This document shows positions 12,801 through 64,000 of a stretch of 64,000 nucleotides of DNA, piece by piece. A program made the translations under genes and the position numbers. The stretch's first letter is position 1. The number at the start of each line of letters is the position of its first letter. The stretch is from positions 22,510,404-22,574,403 of the forward strand of contig NC_079224.1 of NCBI RefSeq assembly GCF_029633865.1, in the 5' to 3' direction. This DNA comes from Lampris incognitus. Lineage: Eukaryota > Chordata > Actinopteri > Lampriformes > Lampridae. The notes under the pieces were generated by a model. It worked only from the letters and a program-made list of their open reading frames with translations, searched no databases and had not been told where the DNA came from.

Positions 12801-14305
12801 GGAGCTGTGTTCCCGTGCACCATCACTGCTGACATGTCCCTTGTTGATGTGACAACTGAACTAGTTAAGGTGAGGGCACATTACAGCATCATATGAAATG
12901 GGTGATCGCTACTGTCACTGTATTGCATAAAAATCACCGTTTACCATCCATCTCATGTCGGTTTTGGAGAACACAGCAAATTTTAGCTGATGTATTGAAT
13001 GTAGCAGTTTCCCTATCTGTTCTGTTCCAAATGACTTTACTTAAAATTTCTGTTCTTCAGCTATGTTACTATGATGTCAACCATTTCTTCTAGATCCCTA
13101 GTGGGAGCACAGACTGCACCATCCCCATTACTTGGGCAACAGAGAACAGGAAGGCTGTGGACATGTTCGTTGTATTGACCAACAACCCGTTGTGGACCTT
13201 CAGTGCCAGCCCTGTAGAGACTCTGAGGAAGCACCGACAAGTGCGTTGGTTCACCCATGTGTCCTTGGTCAAAAGGATTTAAAAATTACATTATCCCCCA
13301 TATTGTCCTCTCAGCTATAGATTGTTTCAGAGAATAGGATTACACTTGGTTCTCATTAAATGAATTAGTTGTTCAGGTTGCACGTATAGAGAACCATGTT
13401 TAATTGCTGGACTTTAAAAAAAAAAGATTGATCCTCTTTACTTGCTAGTTTATAATTCCTGCAGAAATATGAATGCTGATGATGGCAAATGCAATATGAC
13501 TGTAGCCTTTAATGTTTAGGGTACGGTTGATGTCTACTGTTAAGGTGACATTTAGGGCTGTTGCGTAAAGCATTCCATTCAAAACAACACATTTATCATT
13601 GTAGTGCAAAACAAATGGTACTTATAAACAAATAGTTGCATTTATTACCTGGCAAACTGCATGAGGATAGCTTTTAAAATTGAATATCAAAGGTGAGTCA
13701 AGGTTCTGGGAAAAACTGCATTTATTTGTTAATCCAGATAGTTGTTCAAGATAGTTGTTCAAGTCGGCAACTCCCTCCCTTCATTTTCACAGGATAAATC
13801 GTGCAACTAGCAGTGTAAAATTGATCTAAACAAAAGCCTGACTTAATGAATAGAGCACAAATATGACATCGATTCTATCCATCCATCCGTTATCCGAACC
13901 GCTTATCCTGCTCTCAGGGTTGCGGGAATGCTGGAACCTATCCCAGCAGTCATTGGGCAGCAGGTGGGGGAGACACCCGGGACAGGCCGCCAGGCCATCA
14001 CACAGCCGACACACAAACATTCATACCTAGAGATGATGTGTAAATAAGGATTTACACATTGTGTTTCATTCAATTATGTCCAGGTACAAATATACACCTA
14101 ATATTTAACTTAAAGACAATTACCTTGTTTTGTTTTGTTTTTCTAACTACAGCAATCAGGAATATTTTCTAAGCTGGTAATGTGCGGGTTGACCTCCATT
14201 GGACATGCCATCGCAGACACAGAGGACCGGGGTTTGCTGAACATCTGTGGTTTCGACCTTGGAGCTGTGAACATTATTCGCAATCTTGCCCAGGATCTGA
14301 TCTGA
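6871..14305 (+). CDS. RO60: Ro60 / SS-A RNA-binding protein, TROVE and vWA domains
   Basis: Coding exons: 6871-7459, 7803-8023, 10136-10282, 11021-11158, 11265-11381, 12753-12869, 13094-13240, 14153-14305. All introns are GT-AG and the joined frame is open for 542 codons, close to the 538 of the human protein. Ro60 is a ring-shaped protein that binds Y RNAs and the 3' ends of misfolded small RNAs, in RNA quality control and stress survival. Residues from about 20 to 365 form the HEAT-repeat TROVE ring; the rest is a von Willebrand A-like domain. Its metal site begins with DxSxS at residues 379-383 (exon 5) and Thr449 (exon 7). The third ligand position, Asp in the usual FTDN motif, reads Asn473 (LTNN) here. 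The last codons match the conserved DRGLLN...CGFDLGA tail. The first coding exon carries 13 bp of 5' UTR from 6858. CDC73 follows on the same strand, as in human. Confidence 0.95.
7460..7802 (+). other. RO60 intron after coding exon 1
   Basis: Donor AAA/GTAAGT and acceptor CTTTCAG/CAATT. I see no repeat or element in it apart from a short A run and a G run. Confidence 0.6.
8271..10095 (+). mobile_element. Old Tc1-like element in RO60 intron, split by a LINE
   Basis: The ends are inverted copies of CTGATGAGCCAAAACATT, and TA flanks both sides (8269-8270 and 10096-10097). The interior on the plus strand keeps scraps of transposase, such as QQDNAH-like coding near 9790 and a PIEHLWD-like block near 9870-9890, with many stops. 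A LINE fragment lies inside at 8559-9219. Without it the element is about 1.16 kb. It sits between RO60 coding exons 2 and 3 in the sense direction; the downstream acceptor at 10135 starts 40 bp beyond its end. Confidence 0.85.
8559..9219 (+). mobile_element. 5'-truncated L2-like LINE, 3' end
   Basis: An open frame at 8573-8944 encodes the end of a LINE reverse transcriptase [26 protein letters not shown] and [12 protein letters not shown] are typical of the fish L2/Maui type. It is followed by an AT-rich 3' UTR and a tail of tandem TTGAC units. The insertion is bounded by an 8-bp duplication ACAAACCG (8551-8558 and 9220-9227), so the copy landed in the Tc1-like element. Only the last part of the ORF is present, as is usual for 5' truncation during target-primed reverse transcription. 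Confidence 0.85.
10283..11020 (+). other. RO60 intron after coding exon 3
   Basis: AT-rich intron with a long T run near 10307-10318. Small open frames on both strands look accidental. No repeat was recognised. Confidence 0.5.
12008..12295 (+). repeat. Degenerate retroelement 3' end in RO60 intron
   Basis: The right end reads like the terminus of a fish non-LTR element (gtgacccctgagaaacgggg followed by aacaagccgaaagaag). Upstream lies a short internal duplication around ATTGGTCAAGGC (two copies near 12151-12183). The family cannot be named from sequence alone. It lies between RO60 exons 5 and 6. Confidence 0.4.
13873..14030 (-). repeat. SINE 3' part, antisense
   Basis: The sequence begins with CCATCCATCC and continues with the reverse complement of the 3' half seen in the full SINE copies at 45951 and 60368 (GGATAAGC, the TGACTGCTGGGATAGG block and the ggcctgtc block). 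The tRNA head is missing. It lies in the last RO60 intron, about 120 bp before the final acceptor. Confidence 0.7.
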
Positions 14306-55323
<41,018 letters not shown>

Positions 55324-56203
55324 GTCCATTTTGTGGCATCCAGTCACCACTGGTGAAGTCTTCTACTTTCCTATTGAGCCCACCTACGCCTCCTTCCCCC
55401 TGCTCACCCAGACACATGGATGTGATGGCCAGTGGACCCTCCACCTGCCCCTTCCACCACCACCACCATCCCCCTTTCTGAGGACTCTTGATGCTAATGG
55501 ATATGATACTTTGGACTCTGTGTGATGAGATGGTCTCTTTTAGTTAACAATATACCAAAACTATATTTTATATCAACAGTGATTCTCACTGGAGGGGGGA
55601 GAGGGGTCAGCTAGACATATTAAGCAACAGAATGGGCAGGAAAGTGTAAAAAAGGGGATGGGGAAATGAAAGACCCATGTGTTGGGGAGGGGGCAATTTG
55701 TCCCCCCCCCCTCTATTTCCATTATAGAATGGATTCCTCCTGAATTAAATGTGGAACTGGCTAGTCAAAGAAAATCTTAGTGATTGTTGGTACAACTAAA
55801 ACTGTGGCTTGGCATGAGGAGTTTGACTTTCTTGTCACTGTTTTTGTCTGCTCTCTTTATGCAAAAGACATCTGGTGTTTTCTATTTGTTTTGGATTTAG
55901 TTCACAGTATGGTCTAATGTAAAGCATCTAAATCATAGGGGTTATCTGTGGTCAGAGTGTAAATATGATAAAATGTCTCAGAGCTAAAGGACTTTGAGCA
56001 GTGGTTTTTGAGAAAGGGGTTGGATTGTGGGTTTGGCAGCAGGGCAGGTGGCAGATGAGTTCTAAAACTAAAACCTTTAGAATATTATTTTACTGGTTCT
56101 GTTTTACAAAATATTCCGCTAATCCACACCTCATTTATTTACAAGCTCAAATTGGCCTCAAAATGTGTTCAACAGATCCTCACTGGGTAATGCGATGATC
56201 ATA
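55324..56203 (+). other. CDC73: CDC73 3' UTR and flank
   Basis: Follows the TGA at 55321-55323. I see no canonical AATAAA before the Tc1-like element at 56204; variant signals are possible. An open frame that continues to 55525 in another phase is not coding. Confidence 0.4.
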
Positions 56204-56417
56204 CAGTGCCTTGCAAAGTATTCAACCCCCTTGACAGTCATCACTAAATTCTGGATTATAAAAGATACTCACACATCTGTTCCTGAACAATATTATTTTT
56301 GTGAACTCATAAGCTCTAACAGCATGTTCCCAAAGCCAAAACTTATGTTTCGCTGACTTTTGTAAATAGATTAAAAACTAAAATATAGTGCTTGCATAAG
56401 TATTCAACCCCAACATA

Positions 56418-57424
56418 TCAGTACTTTGTAGAGTATCCTTTTGCTGCAATAACAGCCATGATTCTCTTGGGGTAAGTATGTATAAGCTTTGCACATTCTT
56501 CTGGAGTAATTTTTGCCCATTCTTCTTGGCAGAATTTGTACAGGTCTTGCAGGTTGGTGGGATGGTGCCCCTGGACTGCGATTATCAGTCTGTGCCACAG
56601 ATTTTCAATGGGGTTGAGGTCCGGACTTTGACTTGGCCACTCCAAAACATTTTGTTCACCTTTTTGTTGCCGAGCCATGCCATTGTTGCTTTAGCCTTGT
56701 GCTTAGGGTCAGTGTCCTGCTGGAAGGTGAACCTTTTCCCAAGCTTCAGTTTTATGACAGACTGTAATAGGTTGTCTTCCAATATTTCCCTGTTTTTAGC
56801 TCCATCCATTCTTCCCTCAGATTGAACAAGGTTCCCAGAGCCTGCAGATGAAAAGCAACCCCATAGCATTCTGCTGCCGCCGCCATGCTTCACTGTAGGG
56901 AGGATGTTTTTTAGGGCATGAGCAGTGTTAGTTTTGCACTGCACTTTTAGCCAAGCGCAACTTTAGTCTCATCTGACCACAAAACCTTTACCCACATCCT
57001 AACTGGGTCTCTCATGCCTAGTAGCAAACTCCAAGTCTGCTTTTATATGCATAGTTTTGAGCAACGGCTTCTTTCTTGCCACCCTCCCATACAGGCCAGA
57101 TTTATGGAGAGCCCGTGATATGGTTGACTCATGCACATTTACTCCAGTTTCAGCCACTGACCTCAGGAGCTCCTTCAAAGTGATTGCAGGATCATCTGTG
57201 GCTTTCCTCACCAGCCCACGTCTTGCTCAGACACTTAGCTTTGAGGGAGAGCTTGTCCTACAAAACACTTGGGTGGTGTGATACAGCTTCCACTTTCTGA
57301 CAGTGGCTCCAACAGTGTTCTGTGGGACACCCAGACACTTGGATATTGTTTTGTATCCCTTTCCCACATTCTGCATTTTAATCACTTTGTCTCTTACTTA
57401 AGTATTATGCTCTTTTGTCTTCAT
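56418..57424 (-). pseudogene. Tc1-like transposase, multiply broken
   Basis: The probable ATG is at 57424, but the frame meets a stop after eight codons. Later segments in varying frames give the DNA-binding linker with a VARKKPLL block (57211-56999), the glycine-rich block with VKHGGGSRMLWGC (near 56885), Asp in QQDTDPKH (near 56705) and Glu in [10 protein letters not shown] (near 56600), down to the end at 56418. Old and inactive. Confidence 0.88.
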
Positions 57425-57486
57425 TTTCTGATGGAGTTCAAACCCGGCTAATGAACTTTACAAAGAGTGCTTTTTATACCCATAAA

Positions 57487-57676
57487 TGAGACCTCCTCTG
57501 TTGCTCTCCCTGAGGTTTCTTCCTATTTTTTGTCCATGTTAAAGGGTTTTTTTTGGGAGTTGTTCCTTATCCAATGCGAGGGTCTAAGGACAGGACGTTG
57601 TGTTGCTGTAAAGCCCCTTTAGGCAAATTTGTAATTTGTGATATTGGGCTATACAAATAAAATTGACTTGACTTGA
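57487..57676 (+). mobile_element. L2-like LINE 3' UTR tail
   Basis: Blocks CCTGAGGTTTCTTCC, GGGAGTTGTTCCTTATCC and GATATTGGGCTATACAAATA precede a tail of TTGAC units, the same tail type as at 9196-9219. Noncoding, about 190 bp, inserted in the Tc1-like element. Confidence 0.8.
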
Positions 57677-57892
57677 CCGTTACTTTAATAACAGGTGCAC
57701 ACTAAGTCCAGTTGTGTTAACCTGAGTTTGTTTTAGGAATAATTTGTCATTTGTGTAAACTTGAAGCTTTCAGAGCACAAGGGGTTGAATACTTAAGTGG
57801 GGAAGTGGGACTACTTAAGCACTATATTTTAGTTTTTAATTTATTAATAAAAAGTCAGCAAAACAAAGCTTATTTTGGGTTTGAGAACATTT

Positions 57893-58890
57893 GAGCGGCA
57901 CAGTGGGTAGCGCTGTCGCATCATAGCAAGAAGGTCCTGGGTTCAAACCCTAGGGTTGTCCAACCTTGGAGGTAGTCTGCTTCCAATGTGGGAAGATGGC
58001 TGCACGAATTCATGTTGGCAGCGGCCTCACCGAGTAACCATCCATGTAGTGTCTTTGTCTGCGTCTTTAGTTTTGTCTTCGTTTGATGGCTGGGAGAGCG
58101 GGGCAGGCTAAGCTAACTGCTAGCCCATGCAGACTGGCAGTTCCGATAACACCGAGGGCAGTCTGGCGGCAGCTCCACCTGGCGTTGACTGTGGTAGTTT
58201 TAATGTTGTCGTGAGGACTGTGGGGAGGTTTGTCGAGGGTGTCTGGTTGGGAGAGCTGGCGCTGGATCGGCTGGGAGAGCTTGGTCTGCTTTGTTCGGTG
58301 GGCCTGGGGACCATGGGCCCTGCCTGGAGCTGTTCCCGAGGAGGAAACACCAAGGGCAGTCTGACAGGATGCAGAAGTGGGGCAGGCTAAGCTAACCGCT
58401 AGCCCATGCAGACCGGCGGTTCCAACAGTCATCCTGGCTGGCGTTTGTTCCCTTGGATAATTATTTTTTGTTTAGTTTGGATATGTGTGTTCTTGTAGTT
58501 TTTGGACGTGTTTTTGTCTTTGTGTTGTACTGCTGTGGGCAGGGGGAAATTGCATTTTGTTTCATTTAATGTACGCAAGTGCATGACATGAAATGACAAA
58601 GTGTTCCCGATTCCTGATCCCAGGTCGTCCTATGTGTGGAGTTTGCATGGTCTACCTGTGTCTCCAGTGGGTTTTCTGCGGGTGCTCCGGTTTCTCCCAC
58701 CATCAAAAAAAGACATGCATGTTAAGGTTAATACTCCTGTCTGTGCCCCTGACTGAGGCATGGCAAGACAAACTGGAGCTGGTCCCCACGTGCTGCATGG
58801 CGCTGCCCTCTGCTCCTAGCTACACAGCTAGGATGGGTTAAATGCAGAGCGTCATTTCCCTACGAGGATCAATAAAGTATCTCAAAATCA
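57893..58890 (+). mobile_element. tRNA-headed SINE split by another insertion
   Basis: The head (agcggcacagtgggtagcgc, B-box GGGTTCAAACCC near 57940) and body (GTCCAACCTTGGAGG) break off near 57975 and resume near 58615 with CCCAGGTCGTCCTATGTGTG, ending ATCAATAAAGTATCTCAAAA. The intervening about 640 bp contain an internal near-repeat (ggcaggctaagctaac at about 58103 and 58382) and end in GAAATTGCATTTTGTTTCATTTAAT-like text; its family is unknown to me. Confidence 0.7.
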
Positions 58891-59019
58891 AAATACTGTT
58901 AGAGCTTTTGGGTTCACAAAGATAGCATTGTTCAGGAACAAATGTGAGTATCTTTTCTAATCCAGAAATTAGTGATGACTGCCAAGGGGGTCGAATACTT
59001 CTGCAAGGCACTGTATGTA

Positions 59020-59845
59020 GGTCTTCTGTTGCTTGACGGGGTTATGAAAGAAGGACCCAAATTCTGGCAAGTACTGCTTTGTCCTCACACGAAAACGGGC
59101 AATAAAGCCTTGTAGAAAAACCCAGACCAGGGCTCTGTCTTTTTATGCTGTGGAAGCACATCCATAGACTCGTAAAACCTGTAATTTATGTTCATATAAT
59201 ATCGCCAGACCATCTTCAGGTCGTGTGTGTGTTGCCCATAATACACTTTGGACGCCTGATGTGTCCTGTTTGTAGTTTTATTTCATTCTGCTTTTCAGTC
59301 AACATGAACTGTCACTACAAATCAATTCACAAACATGGCCTGGTAAAACAAGGTCATTGAATATCAGGATAGGAATACTTAGTTCAAATGGAGCAAAATC
59401 CAGAGCACCAAGATGTACCTAATATCGGCTCAGTGGTATAATAGGAAAATTGGAGCCGTAACAGAGCGGACTGAATAATGAGTAACTGTTTGAGGAATGT
59501 GGATTGACTAAATCATGAGCATAATGGCACCAAATCAGGAAAAGTAGTTGCAAGGTTTTAAAATTAAGGGCATACACAATACAGTACTGTAAAGAGTTTT
59601 AGTATTGCACCTTTGTAGAGATTTTTAAAACATCTTCACTGTCTGAACCTTGGTTTTGGCTTTGTACTTGTATGTTCGAAGCAAAGCAAAAAAGCTTGTG
59701 TATCCCTCAGTCATAAGAGAGATGGTGGGCAGGGTTTTTCCTCCCTGGAAATGGAGTTACATTCATACCTGAGGACAATATCAGAATTGCTCATCATAAC
59801 TACACATACACAGACAGGCGACAAAGGAAAAAACAACTTAGAGTG
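59020..59845 (+). other. Flank right of the Tc1-like element, nothing recognised
   Basis: AT-rich sequence between two DNA-transposon remnants. One AATAAA at 59100-59105. No coding or repeat identified. Confidence 0.35.
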
Positions 59846-59849
59846 TCTT

Positions 59850-60330
59850 AGGTGTTGGGCCGCCAGGAGCCTCCAGAACAGCTACAATGTTCCTTGTCAT
59901 AGATTCTACAAGTCCCTGAACTCTACTGGAGGGATGGACACCATTCTTCCAAAAGATATTTCCTCATTTGGTGTTTTGATGATGGTGGTGGAGAGTGCTG
60001 TCTAACACGTCGGTCCAAAATCTCCCATAGGTGGTTAACTGCGTTGAGGTCTGGTGACTGAAGGCCATAGCATATGATTTACATCATTTTCATCCTCATC
60101 AAACCATTCAGTGACCCTTCGTGTCCTGTGGATGGGGGCATTGTCATCCGGGAAGAGACCACTCCCCTCAGGATAGAAATGTTTCATCATAAGATAAAGG
60201 TGATCACTCAGAATAACTTTGTATTGATTTGCAGTGACCCTTCCCTCTAAGGGGACAAGTGGACCCAAACCATGCCAAGAAAATGTCCCCCCACAGCATA
60301 ACAGGGCCCTCAGACCCTCTCGCTGTCAAG
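59850..60330 (-). mobile_element. Tc1-like remnant
   Basis: A minus-strand frame at 60035-60268 encodes a transposase piece with VTANQYKVILSDHL, FPDDNAPIHRTRRVTEWFD and VNHMLWPS, followed by degraded sequence down to gtgttgggccgccaggagcc at about 59852. Terminal repeats were not found. Confidence 0.75.
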
Positions 60331-60367
60331 CGTTCAATTTGTCACCTGTAGTCTCTGTCTCTGTCTC

Positions 60368-60740
60368 ATGGGTGGCACGGTAGCACAGTGGTTAGCGAGG
60401 TCGCCTCACAGTAAGAAGGTCCTGGGTTCGAGCCCCGGGGTAGTCCAACCTTGGGGGGTCATCCTGGGTTGTCCTCTGTGTGGAGTTTGCATGTTCTCCC
60501 CGTGTCTGCGTGGGTTTCCTCCAGGTGCTCCGGTTTCCTCCCACAGTCCAAAGACATGTAGGTCAGGTGAATCGGCCATACTAAATTGTCCCTAGGTGTG
60601 TGTGTGTGGGCCCTGTGATGGTCTGGTGGCCTGTCAAGGGTGTCTCCCTGCCTGCCGCCCAATGACTGCTGGGATAGGCTCCAGCATCCCCATGACCCTG
60701 AGAGCAGGATAAGCCGTTTGGATAATGGCTGGATGGATCC
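60368..60740 (+). mobile_element. tRNA-headed SINE, near full length
   Basis: The head has A-box-like CGGTAGCACAGTGG and B-box GGGTTCGAGCCCC (60424-60436); the body and GGATGG tail match 45951-46300. A poly-C run follows (60739-60750). Confidence 0.88.
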
Positions 60741-60934
60741 CCCCCCCCCCCGTCTGTTTATATCTAGAGAGACAGAAAGGATCAAGGATCTAAAATATAG
60801 GTTTACAAAATGGCCTGTCCTTAAAGATTAGTTTTTAGGAGTGTTTCAAAAATGAGACAGATTTTGGCCTGAGCTTGTGCAGAAAGACACAACAAACTGT
60901 TGGAAAGGCCCTGTCCCCTCTGGTCATAAATCTG

Positions 60935-61741
60935 GAGGCTGTTTACATCTGATATTAACATGCGTCTTGGGTGATCCAATCACAAGTGGACAGCTCTAAG
61001 TGCATCAGTTCCCACCTGGCATTAGAATGCGTCACCACATGCGTCCTAGTGACCACTTAGGACTGAATCTGACGTCCCTGCTCTATATGCATGTAAGCAT
61101 GCACGTCACGTGGTAGGGAGTGTGGTTTAGCCTCGGCTGCCAGTGGAGAGAGAGAGCGTGGCTCGCGGGAGACTAGCCCATGCAAGTGAATGAGTGAAAG
61201 ACATTATCAAATTTCTTAAAACTCGTTATGTGGGAAAATGTAAATGTCTTAACACTAGAGTCTGAAATTCTCAACCTAAACCCTGTCAAGCTCGACCCAA
61301 TCACGTCAGTTCAAGCTCAGATTATCTAATTATTCCAGTGGGTTTGAGAGGGTCGGGCTCTGCTCTGTGGTGGATTAATGAACTTGAACCTGAAGTTGAA
61401 CTTGAATGTGCAAGTGGGCGGGGGCTCTCCCACAGTTGTGTCAGAAATTACAGACAAGGTAAGCAAAACAAAAAACAAAACTAAAGCCAGAGGAGGCTTT
61501 GGTAGGCAGAGGACTTTTAGTTGACTAGGCGGTCCTTCAATGTGGCGTGGGACACATGTGCGTTTACTCTTCAAATGCGATGTGGACAAATGCGTTCTAG
61601 GCCACCTCTGAATGTGACCTGAGCGATCAGATCTGACGACGCATTGAGAATGCATTGGGTGCATTCACATCTGTACTTAGAGCTGTCCACTTGTGATCGG
61701 ATCACCCAAGACACATTTTAATACCAGGTGTAAACAGCCTC
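60935..61741. mobile_element. Palindromic DNA element (MITE-like), ~800 bp
   Basis: Arms 60935-61001 and 61675-61741 pair over about 67 bp with few mismatches (GAGGCTGTTTACA, GTCTTGGGTGATC, CACAAGTGGACAGCTCTAAGT). Further inverted blocks lie inward (gcattagaatgcgtc / gacgcattgagaatgc). No transposase. The target duplication could not be fixed. Confidence 0.7.
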
Positions 61742-61744
61742 TTA

Positions 61745-62285
61745 GACGCTAAGATGAGCCCCTTCCATCAGGCTCATATGGGGTCAGTACTTCTTTAAAA
61801 ATTATCAATATGAATTTGAAATCGGTTCAACATTTCCATGAATATTTCCAAGCAGTCGGTCTTCAGCTTACCTTTGAGGTTTTATATGGATAAGATGTGG
61901 GAATGACGTCAAATACTGCTGCTCAGTGGCTCTATATCTAGTCTTGATCTTAATTTTAGAAACACATTTAAATAGTCTCCGGGCTACACACATCAGAGAG
62001 AGCGTGCTAACTGTACTGTAGTTGTGTGTAGTTAGAAAATCCAGAGTTTAAGTGCCTAGCTTTTCTTTTTTTTTCCCACTCTCTGATTTATGTATACCTT
62101 GTGTGAATGTTTTCTTTGTTTGGTTATGTTTAATAACAAAGACAAAAAGCCATTTTAAAGCATATCACATGGTAACTATGTGACACTGTGTGACGTCACA
62201 AAGAAGACCCATTGAATGCCCTCTATCAAAGTGATGAGGTGAGTAAATCTCTGAAATATTTGATGATTTCACCTTTTCACCCTCT
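61745..62285 (+). other. AT-rich gap between elements
   Basis: No recognised element or coding region. Confidence 0.35.
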
Positions 62286-64000
62286 AGTAACTACTACTAC
62301 TTTCGGCTGTTCCTGTCAGGGGTCGCCACCGCAGGTCATCCGTTTCCATCTCTTCCTGTCCTCTGCATCTTCCTCTGTCACACCAGCCACCTGCATGTCT
62401 TCCCTCACCACATCCATAAACCTCCTCTTTGGCCTACCTCTTTTCCTCTCCCCTGGCAGCTCCATATTCAGCATCCTTCTCCCAATATACCCAGCGTCTC
62501 TCCTCCACACATGTCCAAGCCATCTCAATCTTGCCTCTTGCTTTGTGTCCAAACCGTCCAACCTGAGCTGTCCCTCTAATATACTCATTCCCAATTATGT
62601 CCTTCTTCGTCACTCCCAATGAAAATCTTAGCATCTTCAACTCTGCCACCTCCAGCTCTGCCTCCTGTCTTTTCATCAGCACCACTGTCTCCAAACCATA
62701 CAACATAGCTGTTCTCACTACCATCTTGTAAACCTTCCCTTTAACTCTTGCTAGTACCCTTCTGTCACAAATCACTCCCGACACTCTTCTCCACCCACTC
62801 CACCCTGTCTGCACTCTCTTCTTCACCTCTCTTCCACACTCCCCGTTACTTTGAACAATTGACCACAAGTATTTAAACTCATCCACCTTCGTCACCGCTA
62901 CGCCTTGCATCCTCACCATTCTGCTGTCCTCCCTCTCGTTCACACATATGTATTCCGTCTTGCTCCCACTGATTTTCATTTCTCTTCTCTCTAGGTCATA
63001 CCTCCACCACTCCAGGCTCTCCTCAACCTGCTCCCTACTCTCTCTACAAATCCCAATGTCATCCACGAACATCATAGTCCATGGAGACTCTTGCCTGATC
63101 TCGTCCATCAACCTGTTCATCGCCATTACAAACAGGAACAAGAGAGGGCTCAGAACCGATCCTTTTTTTTTTTTGGAATTTTCCCCCCAGTTGTATCCGG
63201 CCAATTAACCCACTCTTCCGAGCCGTCCCGGTTGCTGCTCCACCCCCTCTGCCAATCCAGGGAGGGCTGCAGACTACCACATGTCTCCTCCGATACATGC
63301 GGAGCCGCCAGCCGCTTCTTTTCACCTGACAGTGAGGAGTTTCACCAGGGGGACGCAGCACATGGGAGGATCACGCTATTCCCCCCAAATCCCCCTCCCC
63401 CCAGAACAGGTGCCTCAAGTGACCAGAGGAGGCACTAGTACAGTGACAAGGACACATACCCACATCCGGCTTCCCTCCCGCAGACACAGCCAGTTGTGTC
63501 TGTAGGGATGCCCAATCAAGTTGGAGGTAACACAGGGATTCGAACCAGCAATCCTCGTGGTGGTAGGCAATGGAATAGACTCTGCTATGCTACCTGGACG
63601 CTTCAGAGTCAATCCTTGATGTAATCCCAACTCCACCTTGAACCCATCTGTCACTCCTACAGCACACCTCACCACTGTCACACTTCCCTCATACATATCC
63701 TGCACCACTTCTACAACTCCCGGCTTCCTCATACAATAACACACCTCCTCTCTCAGCACCCTGTCGCTTTCTCTAAAGCCACAAAGACACAATGTAATTC
63801 CTTCTGATCTTCTCTATACTTCTCCATCAACAGTCCCAAAGCAAACATTGCATCTATGGTCCTCTTTCATGGCATGAAATCATACTGCTGCTCACTAATC
63901 ATCATCTCTCCTCTTAACCTAGCTTCCACTACATTCCCATATCTTCACACTGTGGCTGATCAACTTTATACCTCTGTAGTTGCTACAGTTCTGCACATCG
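62286..64000 (-). mobile_element. RTE-like LINE, continues beyond the window
   Basis: On the minus strand, from 64000 down to a GTAGTAGTAG tail at 62286, pieces of a reverse transcriptase are in order: GVTDGFKVELGLHQG (about 63660), LSPLLFLFVMAMNRLMDEIRQ, the FVDD catalytic box in TMMFVDDIGI (about 63060-63090), KTEYICVNERED, VYKMVVRTAMLYGLET, RLRWLGHVWRRDAGY and VTEEDAEDRKRW with the stop at 62316. A SINE interrupts it at 63164-63602. Long frames persist (63204-62434), so decay is moderate. Same family as 29358-30269 and 34515-34612. Confidence 0.88.
63164..63602 (-). mobile_element. tRNA-derived SINE inside the LINE
   Basis: Reverse-strand copy of the SINE at 19124: B-box GGTTCGAATCCC (near 63534-63546), the blocks ccccctggtgaaactcctca and GAGACATGTGGTAGTCTGCA, and an A-run at its 3' end (63164-63175). 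It is flanked by imperfect 14-bp repeats (63150-63163 and 63603-63616, TCAGA....ATCCT), a diverged target-site duplication. Confidence 0.85.

Larger units (their letters stand above)
56204..59013 (-). mobile_element. Tc1-like transposon carrying two later insertions
   Basis: Inverted ends of about 100 bp start CAGTGCCTTGCAAAGTATTC (left) and CAGTGCCTTGCAGAAGTATT (right, minus strand), both with CAGTCATCACTAA; TA flanks at 56202-56203 and 59014-59015. The 2.8-kb span includes an L2-like tail (57487-57676) and a SINE complex (57893-58890); without them it is about 1.6 kb. Confidence 0.92.

Noticed and set aside
6858-14305. Y RNA gene near RO60, since Ro60 binds Y RNAs.
   Set aside because: I looked for a short pol III transcript with a T-run terminator and Y-type stem and saw none in the introns or flanks.

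Overview
The window is vertebrate nuclear DNA, almost certainly from a teleost fish. It holds split genes with GT-AG introns, long dinucleotide microsatellites, and a typical fish repeat mix: Tc1-like, hAT and Helitron-like DNA elements, RTE/Rex3- and L2-type LINEs, tRNA-headed SINEs and Ty3/gypsy LTR elements. The three host genes correspond to the human 1q31 neighbours RO60, CDC73 and B3GALT2.

Layout. 1-3836: 3' end of a Ty3/gypsy retrotransposon, then a solo LTR split by a Tc1-like element. 3850-5070: decayed RNase H-bearing LINE, antisense. 5700-14305: RO60 (Ro60/SS-A RNA-binding protein), + strand, 8 coding exons, 542 codons, plus a probable 5' noncoding exon; one intron holds a Tc1-like element split by a LINE. 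14306-16507: RO60 3' UTR and intergenic DNA. 16508-55323: CDC73 (parafibromin, PAF1 complex), + strand, 17 coding exons, 529 codons. All exon junctions could be traced and the phase stays open throughout. Intron 10 is 15.5 kb and carries B3GALT2 (beta-1,3-galactosyltransferase 2) on the minus strand at 32068-33342 with an intronless coding region. The same nesting is known in mammals. 55324-64000: CDC73 3' flank, then nearly continuous nested transposons; no further host gene was recognised.

The genes do not form a functional operon-like set. RO60 is a ring-shaped quality-control RNA-binding protein, CDC73 is a nuclear elongation factor, and B3GALT2 is a Golgi glycosyltransferase. Their shared position is conserved synteny.

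Most of the remaining information is in transposon archaeology. Several insertions are bounded to the base by target-site duplications: hAT in Tc1, LINE in Tc1, LINE tail in hAT, foldback element in LINE, SINE in LINE, Tc1 in LTR. Other points worth checking are a tandem Helitron-like pair, a splice donor of CDC73 that is the first unit of a 139-bp GT repeat, an Asp-to-Asn change in the predicted metal site of RO60, a DD38E-type Tc1 transposase, and a TISU-like start context in CDC73. I found no evidence of a wholly new system.
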